From: Acanthopleura granulata
Taxonomy: Eukaryota > Mollusca > Polyplacophora > Chitonida > Chitonidae
Assembly (NCBI GenBank): GCA_016165875.1
Contig: JABBOT010000002.1
Location: 19,360,120 to 19,424,119, forward strand
Direction: 5' to 3'
Length of the DNA stretch: 64,000 nt
Positions 26,803 through 40,221 of the stretch are shown one piece after another (the first letter of the stretch is position 1; each line of letters starts with the position of its first letter). The notes under the pieces are model-generated. The model ran no database searches. It saw only the letters and a program-made list of their open reading frames with translations, and was not told the DNA's origin. A program made the position numbers and the translations under genes.

Positions 26803-28083
26803 TGTTCAGCGTTAAAATCGTATTTTAACTTTAAACACATCCAGCCTATGTTAAAGATCACTCTGTTTATTCAGTGATGTGTTGTGCATGAAATAGAAAA
26901 TAACACACTGACAAGGTGGTCCACGCATTTAGATCGGCAAGTTGAAGCTGGTATAGAACTCTCAATTCATGACCGACATGCAGGTAGGTGACGAATGGAC
27001 TTACTTTTAACGGGATTATTGAAACGTGTGCCATTTCTTCCGAAACTTCTAATGTAGTTCCCATACAAATTTATTTGACGGAATGCTATGTTGAAAATGT
27101 TCTAGATGGTTGTAAAATTTACGTCAAAACGTCACCTCACAAGACAGCTCCGAAAAATCCTGTTTTCGGTTTGTACTCCGCTTAAGTCATTACGTGTACA
27201 TGATCGCAATAAATTTCCTTGACGCTGGATTTAACGACTTAATTAATTTTCCCATTCAGACAACAATGGGTCTTTAATGTTTTGTGTTTCTCCGAATCCT
27301 TGACTGTGATTTACTGACTCATTCCACTGACACATTGTGAAGTCGGGTTTTGTGTGTTGGAATTATTGTAGGAGGGGAAAAATGGAGTGATCTTGAGGGG
27401 ATTTAGGTAAAGTATTGAATGAAGTGGGGGGTCGAGGCCTCCAGGCTAACGGTCGGGGCAGCCTGGCCATTAGATATACGGTTGGACAAAATCACATTAA
27501 GAAGTCTTACGTGCTAGTTGCCTGATCTGTTAACAAGTGAATCATTCTGGTCTGGTACGGACCAAAAGAAAGAGGAACCATACGACTAACGAACACAGTG
27601 TCGGGTTACCCTTAGGGCGTTGCCCCCCGCCCTGTTTCCCTACAGGGTCTGTCTCACAGTTCCAACTGGTACACCATGGCATTATGTAACGGGAGGCAGT
27701 GGCTATTCATTCTGGTCTACAGAAGCCATACTGCTTCTGGCCCATTCTCAGTCATCTGAGTATTTTATAGGCTACTTAGTGTGAGTTGACAAAATGTGTC
27801 TCCTTGCATACAACTTGTCCCGCAGTTTAATTCCGTATGAGATCAAATTTACAGACTGATTGATGGAATCTGAACGCTGTAAGACGTTGGTTAACTCCTT
27901 CAATACACGAGATTTGCATGGTTATGTCGAGGGCCTTGTCTGTTCGTCTTTTGCAGGGTTACATTTATATGATACAAACACAGTATAGCGGTCTCCCATA
28001 TCTGTTGCTGGTGTAATCTTTTCCTGCTGCGAGAAACCTCCGCACAGTTCAACTAATTGACAAGGGCTCACATTGTGATCATA
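26803..28083. other. unannotated stretch, one small hairpin
   Basis: No gene recognised. A G+C-rich hairpin (ccaggct / agcctgg, 12-nt loop) lies at 27441-27466. Confidence 0.45.
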
Positions 28084-28291
28084 CAGCTTTCGATTCTTCA
28101 AAGTCCAAGGCATTATCCCTCGTGGTAGCCATACACCCTGCCATTCTTTCGGAGTCCAAGACATGGGTTCTCATATTAGTCATAAAACTTGCCATTCTTC
28201 AAAGTCCAAGGCATCATCTCACGTGGTAGTCCTACAAGTTCAAGGCATAAACTCACCTGGTATAGCCAAAAAGCTTTCCATTCTTTAAAAA
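28084..28291. repeat. degenerate minisatellite, ~51 bp unit, about 4 copies
   Basis: Units start near 28084, 28136, 28187 and 28237. They share 'ccattcttcaaagtccaagg', then 'catcatctcacgtggtagtc' and 'ataca'. The first and third units are most alike. The fourth is truncated to about 35 bp, and a partial fifth head ('agctttccattctttaaa') follows. A minus-strand open frame runs through part of the array but shows no repeat-in-frame conservation. Confidence 0.85.
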
Positions 28292-28299
28292 CCGTTACA

Positions 28300-31200
28300 A
28301 TCTAACGGCAACATTTTTCAAGCCTTTAATTTGCACAAGCTTAAGCCTTCGTTTCAATCCGTTATTGCTGTGCAACAGACCATAAATCTATACTGTCTTG
28401 AGACACGTGTTCTATATGAGAAGTGTTTTACCGACAAAAAGAACATGCATGACCTATCACAACTAAGAACAAAGACTTTTTGATTTATGGGGTGAATGGA
28501 TAAGTTATCACACAACTAAACAGGAGTCATCTCATTTTATCATGTTTCCAGAAAAACCGCTTGTAAGTTAAAGCCATGAACTTTATCAGACGAATTTCAT
28601 AAAGCCGGTTCACCACTAGTTGGTTGATTGATTGATTGATTGATCAGTTATTTTTACACCACGGAATTTTTTGTCTCATTTTACCACGAAACTTTTTTCC
28701 TGACTGTTGCTAGACTTTTGACTTACAATAACACGTTATATTTCATTTACGATATTGGACATATGAGGCATGCTGCACTAATTTACGGTAATTAGACCTA
28801 TATACGCCTTTCCCAGAGTCATATGGTTACACAGTACCCGGCACAGGCCGATGATAATATGACGGACGTGGTGCACACAGCCATTGTTCAGCATTTGCTT
28901 TGACTGTAAACATTTGGTCATTCTCACCATTATGCGATTACGTGGTCGAGAACGTTTAATTATCGGCTTGAACACCAAAGGCATGACTATGCAAGCATTC
29001 AAACGGACTTTTTCCATAAACACTGTTTTGTAGTTTTTTTTCCAGTTTACAGCAAATGATGCCAATGAAAAAAAAACTTGATAAATCAGCCTGTTGGCAT
29101 TTTAATTTTTTTACGTTGTTTAACGTCGAAACTGTTTAAATCCCTCTGTTACATGCGATGTTTGTCTGCTGTAAGGGAGAGGAGACTGTAGTTTCTCGCG
29201 CGAACAACCAAATTGGAAGAACTTCTATGTGTATAAGGCACACATTTATGCATATGGCTGGAAAATAACTGGTCCTCAGCCAAGCATAAGAATGCGCAAA
29301 TGAGTCCACTAGCACCGTCCACCAAGGTCCCATTCACGAAAATGAGAGTGAGGGAATCTTGATTAAGGAGCAAATTAATTCTGTTGATATTTTAAGTTCC
29401 AGGTAAATTATTATGAACTTTTAATTACATCAAGAGTCGTAGAGACAACATGTCATTGGTTTCCTCATAAGGAGTAAATCCTTTGAAACTCTATGATTTT
29501 TGGTGTCTTTAATATTATAGTTTCGGTTTATGTTAAGGCACATAGTACAAAAAAACGCGTTCAGTGGCATATTATTTTCAGATCCAGTCGACTTAATAAT
29601 ACAGTTCTCCTTTACGGTTGTATGTTTAACATGGCGATATTTGGTTAAATTAAGAGACATTTCATCGTATAATTGTCCCATAAAATGGCAAGGTCAGCAT
29701 GTATCGCCATGTTCAGAGCACTCCAAACAAGCTGTTCCTGAAATCGGAGATTAGACTTACACCAATGGCCTTTGGCGCTCTCTCAAACGGAATAAATTTT
29801 AAATCGTATCTATTGTGAGATAACTATGTGTGCTGGGCGTTGTATTCCCTGAATAGCGCTTTGAAATTCGGATACCTTTAGTAGTATCTGATCGTCTCCA
29901 ATTAGCATTTCTTCAGCAACTCTTTTTCCAGTGAGATTTCGGCCTGACACGCGAGCGATTGCGCACGATAAGTTGCACGCGTGTCCCGCTATTGTCTCCG
30001 TCCCCTCGACAATTATGATTTCGATGTCGACGCCTGTATTACGGAACCCGATATCTTGTTATAGAATACCTCGCGTTCTTCGGGGAAATTTTTATCAGAA
30101 TTTCTAGCATCTCGACTGGTATTTGACGGAACGTATACCCGTAATCGAGTTACATGGCGTGCCGTCAACTGACCGGGTGATTGCCCAGCCTTTTCAAATG
30201 GCACTATTCACAGTGCGGGAGTGTGAGAGCGGTGACCGATAAGTACAGGTCGAGTCGGAACATTATATCAAGACCCATATCATAAAACATACCAACACAG
30301 AAAGTTAAATGAATAACAGCTCCAGAATATATTGTTAGAATGGAAACGGCCATAGCTTTATCCAGGAACCTAAACGATCACAAGACTACATGGAAAAGTT
30401 ACCATGGCTTAACGACGCAGCTGCCAGATAAGCGTGAAACCCAAATTGGCTCCAGTTGACTTAGGGTAACCATAAGAAACCAGCAGTGCATATGACCATT
30501 ATTTATCACCACGGGGGATACAACACAGTCCCCTGGGGTAACCACATGGGACAAGCATTTTTAGGCTGAGTATCACCAACGTCTACCGGTGCAAGTAGCT
30601 ATAGACCTTAATGCTGCCAAATGTAGTCCAGCATTCAGATAAATACATATCCAAATATCTTTTCCAATGAAGCTCAAAACACCTGCAGGCATGGTTCGGA
30701 GGCTGTGATTTATTGTAAGAACTTTGAATAGGAAGGCAGGATGCATGAAGGACAAATCGGTGTACAGCATAAAATGAAAAACCCTGATTATGGGTCAAAT
30801 GTCCCGATTCATCCAGATGGGCTGACGAATTATTCAGTTGAATTACTTACCAATGTTAACACAAACTTTACTTCTTACCCAACCTGTGTGATGTCAAAGA
30901 GAGTTAAGTAGCAATCAAACCTGACAAATGTTACGCGTGCTGAATTATAGCGGCCGCTGATGGAGAAAGGTGTCCGTCATCATGGTGTCACGAAGTGAGT
31001 GTGACGCATTCATAGGGAGACAAGCAGGAAGTGTCTAGATCTCCGGGACTGATATAATAGCATTTAAACCTGAATGTGTTCATGCGGTTAGCGATTCGGG
31101 GCTTCATCTTGTTTTACACACTCGTGTTTTCATGCCAGGGGTAAAGTTACGCAAGCCGACACAAAGACAACATTTACGTTGTGTTCATTTCCGCTCAAAC

Positions 31201-34200
31201 GCCACATCCTTATAACAATATGGAAATGAAACACCATTTTTTCCCAGATATATACAATGTTTCGATTGTAAACCCCAAAACAACCATCTGATTCCCGAAG
31301 CAGAGGTAAAACCCAGAGAACAAGGAGACTGGGAAATTAAATCCCCGGATATTACAACTGACCTCTGATCTTTACCTCTGATTTATGGTTTACATGAATT
31401 GAGAAATGGTAATTCCCAGAGTTTTATATTCCAGTGCAATAAAAAACCGAGCGATTCCGTTCCTTCCGGGACAGATAAATGGGGTTTTAATGTCCTATTT
31501 ATACCTACCTACACACAAAGGTCACCAATACATTAAAAGATATATGTTCCGACTTGAACTGTACTTAGTCTGTAAGGAGACGTGGGATTTCATCAACTGA
31601 ACCCCAATGTTTGCCATCCTCATTCAGGAGGGAAAAACATAGCACAATGAATACATACATGTTGAAGCTTGTACTTCGTTGACAGTTTTACTTGTTGCGT
31701 TGTGTCGGAGTCTGCCCGGTCGTGTATACAAAACGGGATAATTCATTTGGTTTACTACGAAAAAGGACTAACATGCAGAGGAATTTAAACTTGAAATTGA
31801 CTTCATAATTTTTCACGTGATATCTTCCACGCAGCATCTCAAGTGATACATGGATGTTTTGCAATGAGGACTTTCAGGCGTTAGTCGAGGAATCGTTGTC
31901 AGCACATAATCTTTAAGTCAAATTGGCCCCCAAACGAGAACAGAAACGCGCACATACAGAATATTTTTTTTCTTTTTTGTCCCGCACACACTCCCCACAT
32001 TTCCAAAGGCGAGTGATATTGTTCAGGATCCTGAAGTTTAAAAGTGAGAGCACATAGTGAACATTCCTGTTATAAGTCGTTGAAGCTGCTCTGTTCTCGT
32101 TATCCAAGTGCAAAACTTTCATATGATTGCTGTTTTGTGGGAAACATTGAATAATCAGTGCGTTCAGCTGGTTTTGCAAATGCAGCAATATCCAGGGCCA
32201 TTGAGGTGCGTGTGACGTATTTGATGAACAACTGCTCTTCTCAAACTCCTCACAGCGCTTGTTCCGCTCGCCAGCTCACTTCCACGAGTGCTTGTAACTC
32301 AACAGGTTCTCCCTGCTGTGTCAGATGTCAGTTGTGCTCAGAATTGTCTTGGTGTAGGACTAAATAACACTGTGGCTGACAACTAACAGGTTAACCCGGT
32401 AAGAGATAACAGTTTATTAAAATCTTGTTTGTATAAGGAGATGTAACAATTATCCAGGGGTACAGGACAGTTCATTATTGACTTCAACTGTCATTTTAAA
32501 TACGGACAAAAAAGGAAGTAACCTAAAAATTTACTATAAGTTAATGGAAAGAATATAAATATGAATTTGTCTACTACTCAACATTAATTTTGGTACCTAT
32601 CATAGTTGGATATCACTAAAAATCCATCATGGTGTCAACATTTGTTCGCGTTGAGAAATATGGTAATGGTTCATTTGGATATGTCCCCGACTTATCAAGA
32701 GCTCTACGTAAGCGGCATTCCAATTACAGCTAACGATGGGAGTGTCTCAAACAATGGTTGCATCGAAAGGGAATGTGTGTTTTCGATATAACTCAAAAGT
32801 TTAAAAGCGGTTTTCTAGCAAGAAACACGACCGAAACATTGACAATTTGCAGAACAAGCTGACGGTATGACGATAATAGGGATTTATGAATGATATTAAC
32901 GACCAGTTAACATTAGCTTGGACGTCACCGTTAATTGAATTACACGCTGGACGGAGCATGCGCTGAGTGGCTGTATGGGCAAGAATATTTGAATTCCTGT
33001 GGTTTGGACTGTTGTTGACAGCGCCTGACACACACACACAGTGATTAGTCAAGTATATAGTACCGGTAGTATTTATCCAACCAAAAGCGTGACTATTGCC
33101 AGATGTCTCCAACATTTTTGGCAGATGAATGTTTTCTGCATTTGCGCTTATCACGTTATCTGTTGGGACTGTTTTGTCTCGGGTTCACATCAAGTAAGTC
33201 ATCCAGTCGGCTTCAGAAGTCACTGTTAAAACATCACGCGCCACAACCGGTCGTGAATTTTAATTTGCACAAGGACAACACTTACCCCAGCCAATGCTTT
33301 GATGTTCATCAAAATTCATTCCAAAAGTGCAACTAAATATAACCCCATCGGGACGCGGGCCAAAAAGCCTCAAAAGAAATTCTCGATTGCAATTATTGTA
33401 CTGGCTCCTATAGTCTTTGTAGTTTGTCTGTAGAAACAGTCTTTTAGCTATAGCCGTGCATGAGCGCATAAATACGATATAAAACGCATGGTGGAACCAT
33501 TGAAATCTCGCCATCCTTTCGAGGTCGCGTGCAGAGCCTTTGTGGTTGTGGGTAATTAACAAAATTTTTGCCACTTCTTAAAGGATTTTACAAATTTATG
33601 GCACGTACATTTTACTATCACACGGGGCGAGTTAAACTTTTGTTTAGCGGATTTAATGTAGCGAAGTGTTCATAAAAAAAGATGTCCGTGCACGTGGAGA
33701 CGCTGGGTTGTTACACGCCCCCTGTGTAGTAAACTTACGCTTCATTGTAGGCCTACTAGTTCCATCTACCTGTTAGTCAATCGACAAAAGAGGACCTCCG
33801 GACACCTTGGCAATTACTTCAAACCCTTTAATCATTCACGTTAGTCAATGCCCTCTTTAACATTGGCAAGTACAATTTAGAATCTTGGAGGCCTTATTAG
33901 GTGCGTCATGGAGTACTTGCGTCTCAGTGGGAGACCCGCGACTGCTCTTAGAATTACGTGTAGTATCAGGTTTCCGACAACACATAGATTATTTCTTCCC
34001 AGTCATGGGCATATACGGAACAAAGTTCAGTCAACACAAATTATTCTGTGCTTCAGTATATCTGTTTGGACATTTTTGTGTCTACAAACAAGATTTGATA
34101 TTAAACACGGGAATATCTATTATGAGACCAATAAAATATTTGCTTTAGTGAGGCTCAAACTCACGACTTTGAATGTGAAGCCTCAAATCAATAGTTTGGT

Positions 34201-36164
34201 GTATTCCTCCACGATAAGCTCTGAGCCCTTGATAGCACTATGGACTTTTTGTTACTGGTTCCGCAAGAAGTCCAGAAGCGATTACAGGATTGCCCACCTC
34301 GTGTTCTTGGTCCAGCATGCATAGGATCCAGCAGTTAAGGGTAGCCGAGAGCACGATTCTGGTCAACTGAAGTCCAGGGCCTTTGTAAAAAAAACTAGTT
34401 TAAGGTAAAGTTAACTATTGGTTGCAATATGGCCCATGCCTTATTGAAAAACCAACTGTGAAATTTATCTTTAATTATTTTTGTGTTTTCGTGTAGGGCT
34501 TTGGACTCCCTACCAGCTGTATCTAACCCTATACATATACAAAATCCAGTAACTTATTAGAGTGTTCAAATTTAAACGAGCAGTGAGATTTTAATAGAGA
34601 AATGACCATTCTGCTATATGCTGTACATCTGAAATTTAGAAATCTCCGTTTATATACTTTCATTGTGAAATACATTACCTGACGGTGTTTTGTGTTTAAC
34701 AGACGATTACCTCACGTCCAGGGCACACGATATTTGCATAAGAGTTAATCTGGCTGCTTTTGTGCTACAAAAAACACCTGCCACAAATTTGTAGCGACAC
34801 ATGCGCAGAGTGTGAAACGGAAATTGCAAACGTAATTTTTTCGGTTGGAATGCATTTTAATTGCTACAGGCGTAAATGGGAAGCCTTGCTTTGGAAAAGA
34901 TCAAAGGTCTAAAACAATTAGTAATACGAAGTGAGTGAGGATTAAAGACTACTTGTCTATGTGGATATAGGTGCTAATATCTAGAAACAAAATTTCCACA
35001 AAGGTAATGATTTTAAAAGTCTACGTGATGAATGTGATAAGCTGTAGTTTTAGAAGCTCTGCATTGTGTTGCTCGGAATTTTGGATAAGACAGTATTAAT
35101 ACTAATAATAAACCTCACAGTTCTTGATTTCAACGGCTTTATAATAAATACATGTACAAGAATATTAACAAATTTAATCAAATATATACATATCAGCTTG
35201 TACGCCACAAAATGAGTTTGCTCTATGATACATCAACAATTAAAAGTCAATTTATTGAACGTGCGCAAGTTACCTTCATCATGTTACCTTCATACCTTCA
35301 TCAGTCTATATTTTAAAGAAAAACAAAAAACAATAATAAAAAAAAACAATTACACATTGATATCTAATCCATTAAATTTTCCGAACAAAAACATTTTTTA
35401 AAAAAGCGGATATAGGTTATATCAACTGTATGCATATTCCGAGTATAGACTGGTCACTTGGTGGCGAAACTTGTAAAACAGTGATTTCTCGATAAAGACC
35501 TTCGCTTCGATTATCACTCACTTTGTATGTATACGTAAATGTGAAAATTTAAATCAGGTGATAAGTTATTCATAAGTACAATTTGCGTGTCTGTCGGTGT
35601 GGATCAGAAGACTCTCCTCTGGTACATCTGCTCATGATTATATATTAGTTTGCCTGGGTGTCGGACTGGGACGGGAGGGCCACTGTGATAATTTGCCTGC
35701 ACACTGGTGACCACTGGGGGCATCGTCGGGTGAACCACAGCTTATGCTCCTCTGCTGTAATTAACAAGTGTACAACGCATGGACGCCTGAGCATACACAG
35801 GTTGCATCGCGTTAATCCCGGATGTTAGATACACGAGAGTTAACATTCTAAAGCTTTTGGCCATAATGAAAAAGGGAAAAACGGATTGAGTGGTTGAATA
35901 ATAAATTGCATGAATGGATTTATTTCTTTGCTTACTGGGTGGATCTATCCCTTCATCGATGGAATCATTCCTTCATGGCGTGATTAATACAAATAGTACA
36001 GCGGTAAACTTCATTTCTACCTACGCTTATATGTTTTATTCTGTTCGCTGATGAACAAGGTGATTGAGTGACGATTCCTTACATGATGTTGACGACCGAG
36101 TTCTCTAGTTTAGGTACCGAAAGCACTGACCAGGAATTTCATTTCGTAAGTTTACGATACAAAA
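28300..36164. other. unannotated stretch, no gene seen
   Basis: About 7.9 kb. Small features only: a (TGAT)n run near 28622-28645 and a short (CA)n at about 33028-33040. The longest open frame (33908-34324, plus, 138 codons) is rich in unrelated residues, has no recognisable domain and is probably chance. Confidence 0.45.
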
Positions 36165-36320
36165 GACAACATAATGTAGAGAGTAAAACCAGAGTAGCGA
36201 CGACAACGTGATATTTGACAAATAGTGCACACGTAAGTGGCGAAATCCGGCCTCTGTTCATACAAATGTGTAAGAAGTAACAACCTACACCCCCCCCCCC
36301 CCAATGAGACGTAATACAAA
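36165..36320 (+). repeat. dispersed repeat family R1, copy D
   Basis: Shares with copy C 'agtaaaaccagagtagcgac' (C: agcagcgac), 'gtgatatttgacaaat', 'gtggcgaaatccggcctct', 'gtaacaacctacac' and then a C tract, here a pure run of 13 C (36290-36302). The segment between 'cctct' and 'gtaacaac' is shorter than in C, and the part after the C tract is hard to align. Confidence 0.65.
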
Positions 36321-36639
36321 TGTATGGCGACAAACTAATTTAGCTAGCTATTCTTCGATCGCACACCTAAGAGTGGACAGGATGGCTATCCGTATACTGA
36401 GGAATGTATTGATTCGATTTCTTCCAATATTTATCTATATTTGGTATGTTAAACATAAGCTGTTAACCAGACTGTTGACTACTACTGGGCTCTGAGTTGG
36501 TGTACTATAGTGTAAAACGGCTCTATGGGAAGTCAGTGAATAAGGGAGGCGTTGGTAAAACTGGTATAGCCTGGATTTCAATAGACCAGAATCGTGTTCT
36601 CGATCACCGTTGACCATCATACGCTGGCCATTAGACCCA

Positions 36640-37130
36640 ATTCTTATATAACGGGTTAGGATGACTATCTCCCCGCCAGGCGCCTTTCATCTTTGCTTCC
36701 TACCTCGCTATAGTCAGGCCACGCGCAAGACATGCCGATGAAATTGACCCGTCACAGTCGCTGCGTTTGGAATCTTGTTCGGCAGGTAACCCGACTAATT
36801 ATTGACGGTGCCCAGCTAATAGCTCGGCACATCAAAGAGCACCGATGGCCACCTTTACACCGAGCTGTCCTGTTATTAAGCCAGCCTCACCATGACACCC
36901 TGTCTCTGTGAAGATAGGCGTTTTCACAGCTTCGCACTACAAGGCGGATGAACAGCACGCCATTCCCTCAACATCATCGTTTCTGTGAGCAGCCATTTTT
37001 CACTTGTACACAAAGTTAGGCAAGATATCACTTCGCGCCATCAGCCCGATATCATCGCGGCTCTATTTTATAGATAACATTACAGGTCTGTCCCTATTGC
37101 GGACAATCGTTACGGAAGAAATAGAAGCGA
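36640..37130. promoter_or_regulatory. candidate distal cis-regulatory block
   Basis: G+C-raised block between AT-rich flanks with no sustained open frame. It contains CAGGTA (36783-36788), a TAATTA homeodomain core (36796-36801) and a TCF/LEF-type ACATCAAAG (36829-36837) within 55 bp. Only base composition and short motifs support the call. A non-coding exon of an unseen transcript is an alternative. Confidence 0.2.
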
Positions 37131-40100
37131 ATGTGACATATAGAAGGTGCGGAGCGGTCTTTAGATAAAATATCTAACATCTTGCCCTCATTCAAACAAC
37201 TTAATAATACCGGAAACGTGGCCTTGAAATAGTAGAGATCATACACACACAAAAGTGAAAGTCACAGCGTACTAGCAGAGTTAAGAGAGAGAGATACCTA
37301 GCCGTTGGACCTCAGGTAAACAGGATGTCATGTGTGGGTGAGCTTCATACACGCACACACATGTATATATATATGCGTGTGTACAGATGTACAGTATATG
37401 TACCAGTCCACTAGTACAGGAGGTTGTGTTTGGTACATGAAAGGTAATTAAACATGCACTTGACACCAAAACTGAACAAATGCGCAATAGCTGCAACATG
37501 CTGCTGTCAGTCAGTATCGCCTTGCATTCTTGACGCGAATGGCACATGTTATAAGATAGGATCCCAAAACAGACACAGAACTTGAAGAGCTGCTTGTTGC
37601 AACTTTGGGCAATCTCTGTTCAGTATATATCCTGTAATGTGAATTTTAAAAGGTCTGAATGCGACATAATCAGCTTGTAAAGCATACACATTCTGGAGAT
37701 TTTGTACATCCTTCAAAATTTGAGATAGGTGTAAGACAAAATTAACCTTAAAATTTGTTGTTTTTGGCATGTATACCGGAGTGAGTTATCAGTTGAGTTA
37801 CGGCTTTGACGATGTGTTATACCAGCCGTCAGTATATAGGGGAGGGGGTCCGTAGAGATATATACGAATACATTTCATGACATGCCGAGATGTGTACGCC
37901 TTCGTACGCCTTTTAATAAAACAGGCGATTTTCCCTTAAAATTGTTTTGATAACATTTTATATAGCTAAATTTGACAGACCAAAAGAACCTGAAGGCAGG
38001 TGTATAAATGCAACTAACATGATTAAAGTGGTTAGCTTTTGTCACGTAGAAAATCTGTCAAAACCAATCAAGTCTTTGCATGTCTGTTTATATCCCCAAT
38101 AGCTATACGTGCAAACTGCGGTCATACGGACGGACACATATAGTATACCACAAAATAAGTATATTATGCTCCATATTTTATACTATCTTCTGGCCCTTAA
38201 ATGCCCCCAGTCGGCACGTGGCAGCTGCTCGGGTGGCGATATTGCTAAAAACTGATAAACATCTCGAACAATATACCTTGTTCTTAAGTCTTGTTATTTT
38301 GCTCTTCACTTATAATGGTACCACTAGGCCCATACGTCTTCTGTGACAAGCATGATGTCGCCACACAGATTAAACCATCGTAATTTGTTGTCCATTAAGA
38401 TAAATAGATCTCATCATTATAAAATAAATAAGACACTCTCGACAAGTGCACCTCTGGCTATATGTCCATTCGTCAAAACATATTAACTTTTTTTGCTACA
38501 GAAAGCTATAATAATTGACACATGTGTGGGCTATATGCTGTGATTATGTCGACTGCGGTGTTTCTACGTTTACTGCTAGGTACTAAATTCATTACATACA
38601 CGCGTGTGTTTTTAAAGCAGCCGTGTGTGGCCAAAGTAGTTTTTAAATGATTATCACTGTGTGTTTTTCACCAACGTTTTACCTTAAGTACAGTCACGGC
38701 TCATTTAGAAAAGGGAAGCGCATTATACAGACCTACTACCTTACAGCGGGACAAAGGATAAAAGACATTATGTAAACCGTATTTAATAATGGCGAATTGA
38801 CATAGCAGAGATTTGAACTCCCCACGTCATTGACATAATTTCCTTCATAGATCCGAACAAAGATGTCGACATCACCTTCATACGCAACCTGCATTGGGAT
38901 GAAGCTAAAGTCGTTACATACTACAGTTAATTGTTTTCCACTTTTCACTCTATATTTCTGGCCAACACATTTCCTCTTTCGATTATGCGGTGATTTGTGC
39001 GTTTCTTATGTGTTTTAGTCCTACCCCCATTGTTTTCCCCGAAGACACAGCAATATGTTTCGTAAATTGTATCGATAGGTAAAAAATTTCTCGTGAGCAG
39101 TAAAGGGATGCCACAAGATTTCTTCTTTTAGCTAGTGCAGATTTCTGTCTTATGTAGAATGTATATATATATATATATAGATGTCCCTGTTCCCCACGCT
39201 TGAAAGGTTCGACACATCTCTTCAGCGTACATAAGACCAATCGTAAACCCATCGACTCACTATATAATTACGCTTAAGAAATAGTGCAAGCATGCGCTCA
39301 GTAGGGTTTTTTTTTTTTTTTTTTTTTTTCACCGTGTTATAAACTGTCCCCAGATCAGCATTGAAAAACTGTTGCACGCACAAGCTGTAGTTAGCATTGC
39401 GGGTTGGTGATATATGATGACATTTGAAACTCTTTGATGAGATTGACTGTAGACGAAATATATATAGCCGTCTACATATTTTAAGAAGGGCTGGTTACAG
39501 CATCATCTCTGTGCAAGGCTGGAAGCTTGCATATATAGACCTGCTACATGGTGCAATGAATCGCGCACCAATCAGAGAGTTTGGCGTGATATACACGTAT
39601 GCGATTGTGTTTACATTATGCTTTGTATGTGAATCAAAAGCTATCTAAGTAGACGACACAAAGTACTTTACGGCGCGAGTAAACTGTCTCTGTCTTGTGA
39701 AAATTCGTAGAGTCGACATAAGTGCAACGCCCATTCACATACATGAACAACCATATATCCCTATGAAGATGACAATCCAGTGAATCCCTATAAGTAGTAG
39801 CACAAAAGATACCTAACGTTACGACTACTGTGAAAAACAGAGAAACGAAGAAAGAGTAAGGGAAAGATGTACGGTGTATATCCCCAAGCTATATTATCAG
39901 TATGGATATAAAATTCACCGAATAGACATAATCTTTGTCAATGCTCAGAATTAAAGGACTGTGTACATGCATATTACCTATTTACACAATCATGAAATCG
40001 TATTTTGTCACTTACAAGTATACTCAAAGCGTAGGTCGATGAAGATAAAAGTATTTTTATGCATGACGACGAGTTAACGGCCCCTCTCAACACAATGCCT

Positions 40101-40152
40101 GCTTACTGATTCTTTAATCATTTAGTGTCCATGCTGAAACCATGAGTCGTAT

Positions 40153-40221
40153 GGGCGGATGGCCATGTCCCCCCTCGCCCCGTGCTCTTCCTGGTTTCCT
40201 CCTACCATAATGCTGACCATG
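40153..40221 (+). mobile_element. SINE body fragment
   Basis: Short piece of the SINE body in plus orientation. 'ggatggccatg', 'gccccgtgctcttcctgg' and 'tttcctcctaccataatgct' correspond to consecutive parts of the copies at 26.6 and 60.1 kb. Head and tail are absent. No duplication visible. Confidence 0.6.

Noticed and set aside
26556..26861. Open frames of 68-90 codons on both strands
   Set aside because: They lie almost wholly within the SINE at 26559-26789.
34148..34190. tRNA-like T arm on the minus strand (5-bp stem GTGAG/CTCAC with 7-nt loop)
   Set aside because: No matching acceptor stem or proper anticodon arm, and the loop is not a standard B box. At most a decayed tRNA-derived fragment.
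33908..34324. 138-codon plus-strand open frame
   Set aside because: No recognisable domain, ordinary AT-rich composition, and no splice or promoter context. Length is within chance for this window.
38805..38830. B-box-like 'agatttgaactcccc' on the minus strand
   Set aside because: No A box and no acceptor pairing at the right distance, so not a tRNA gene.
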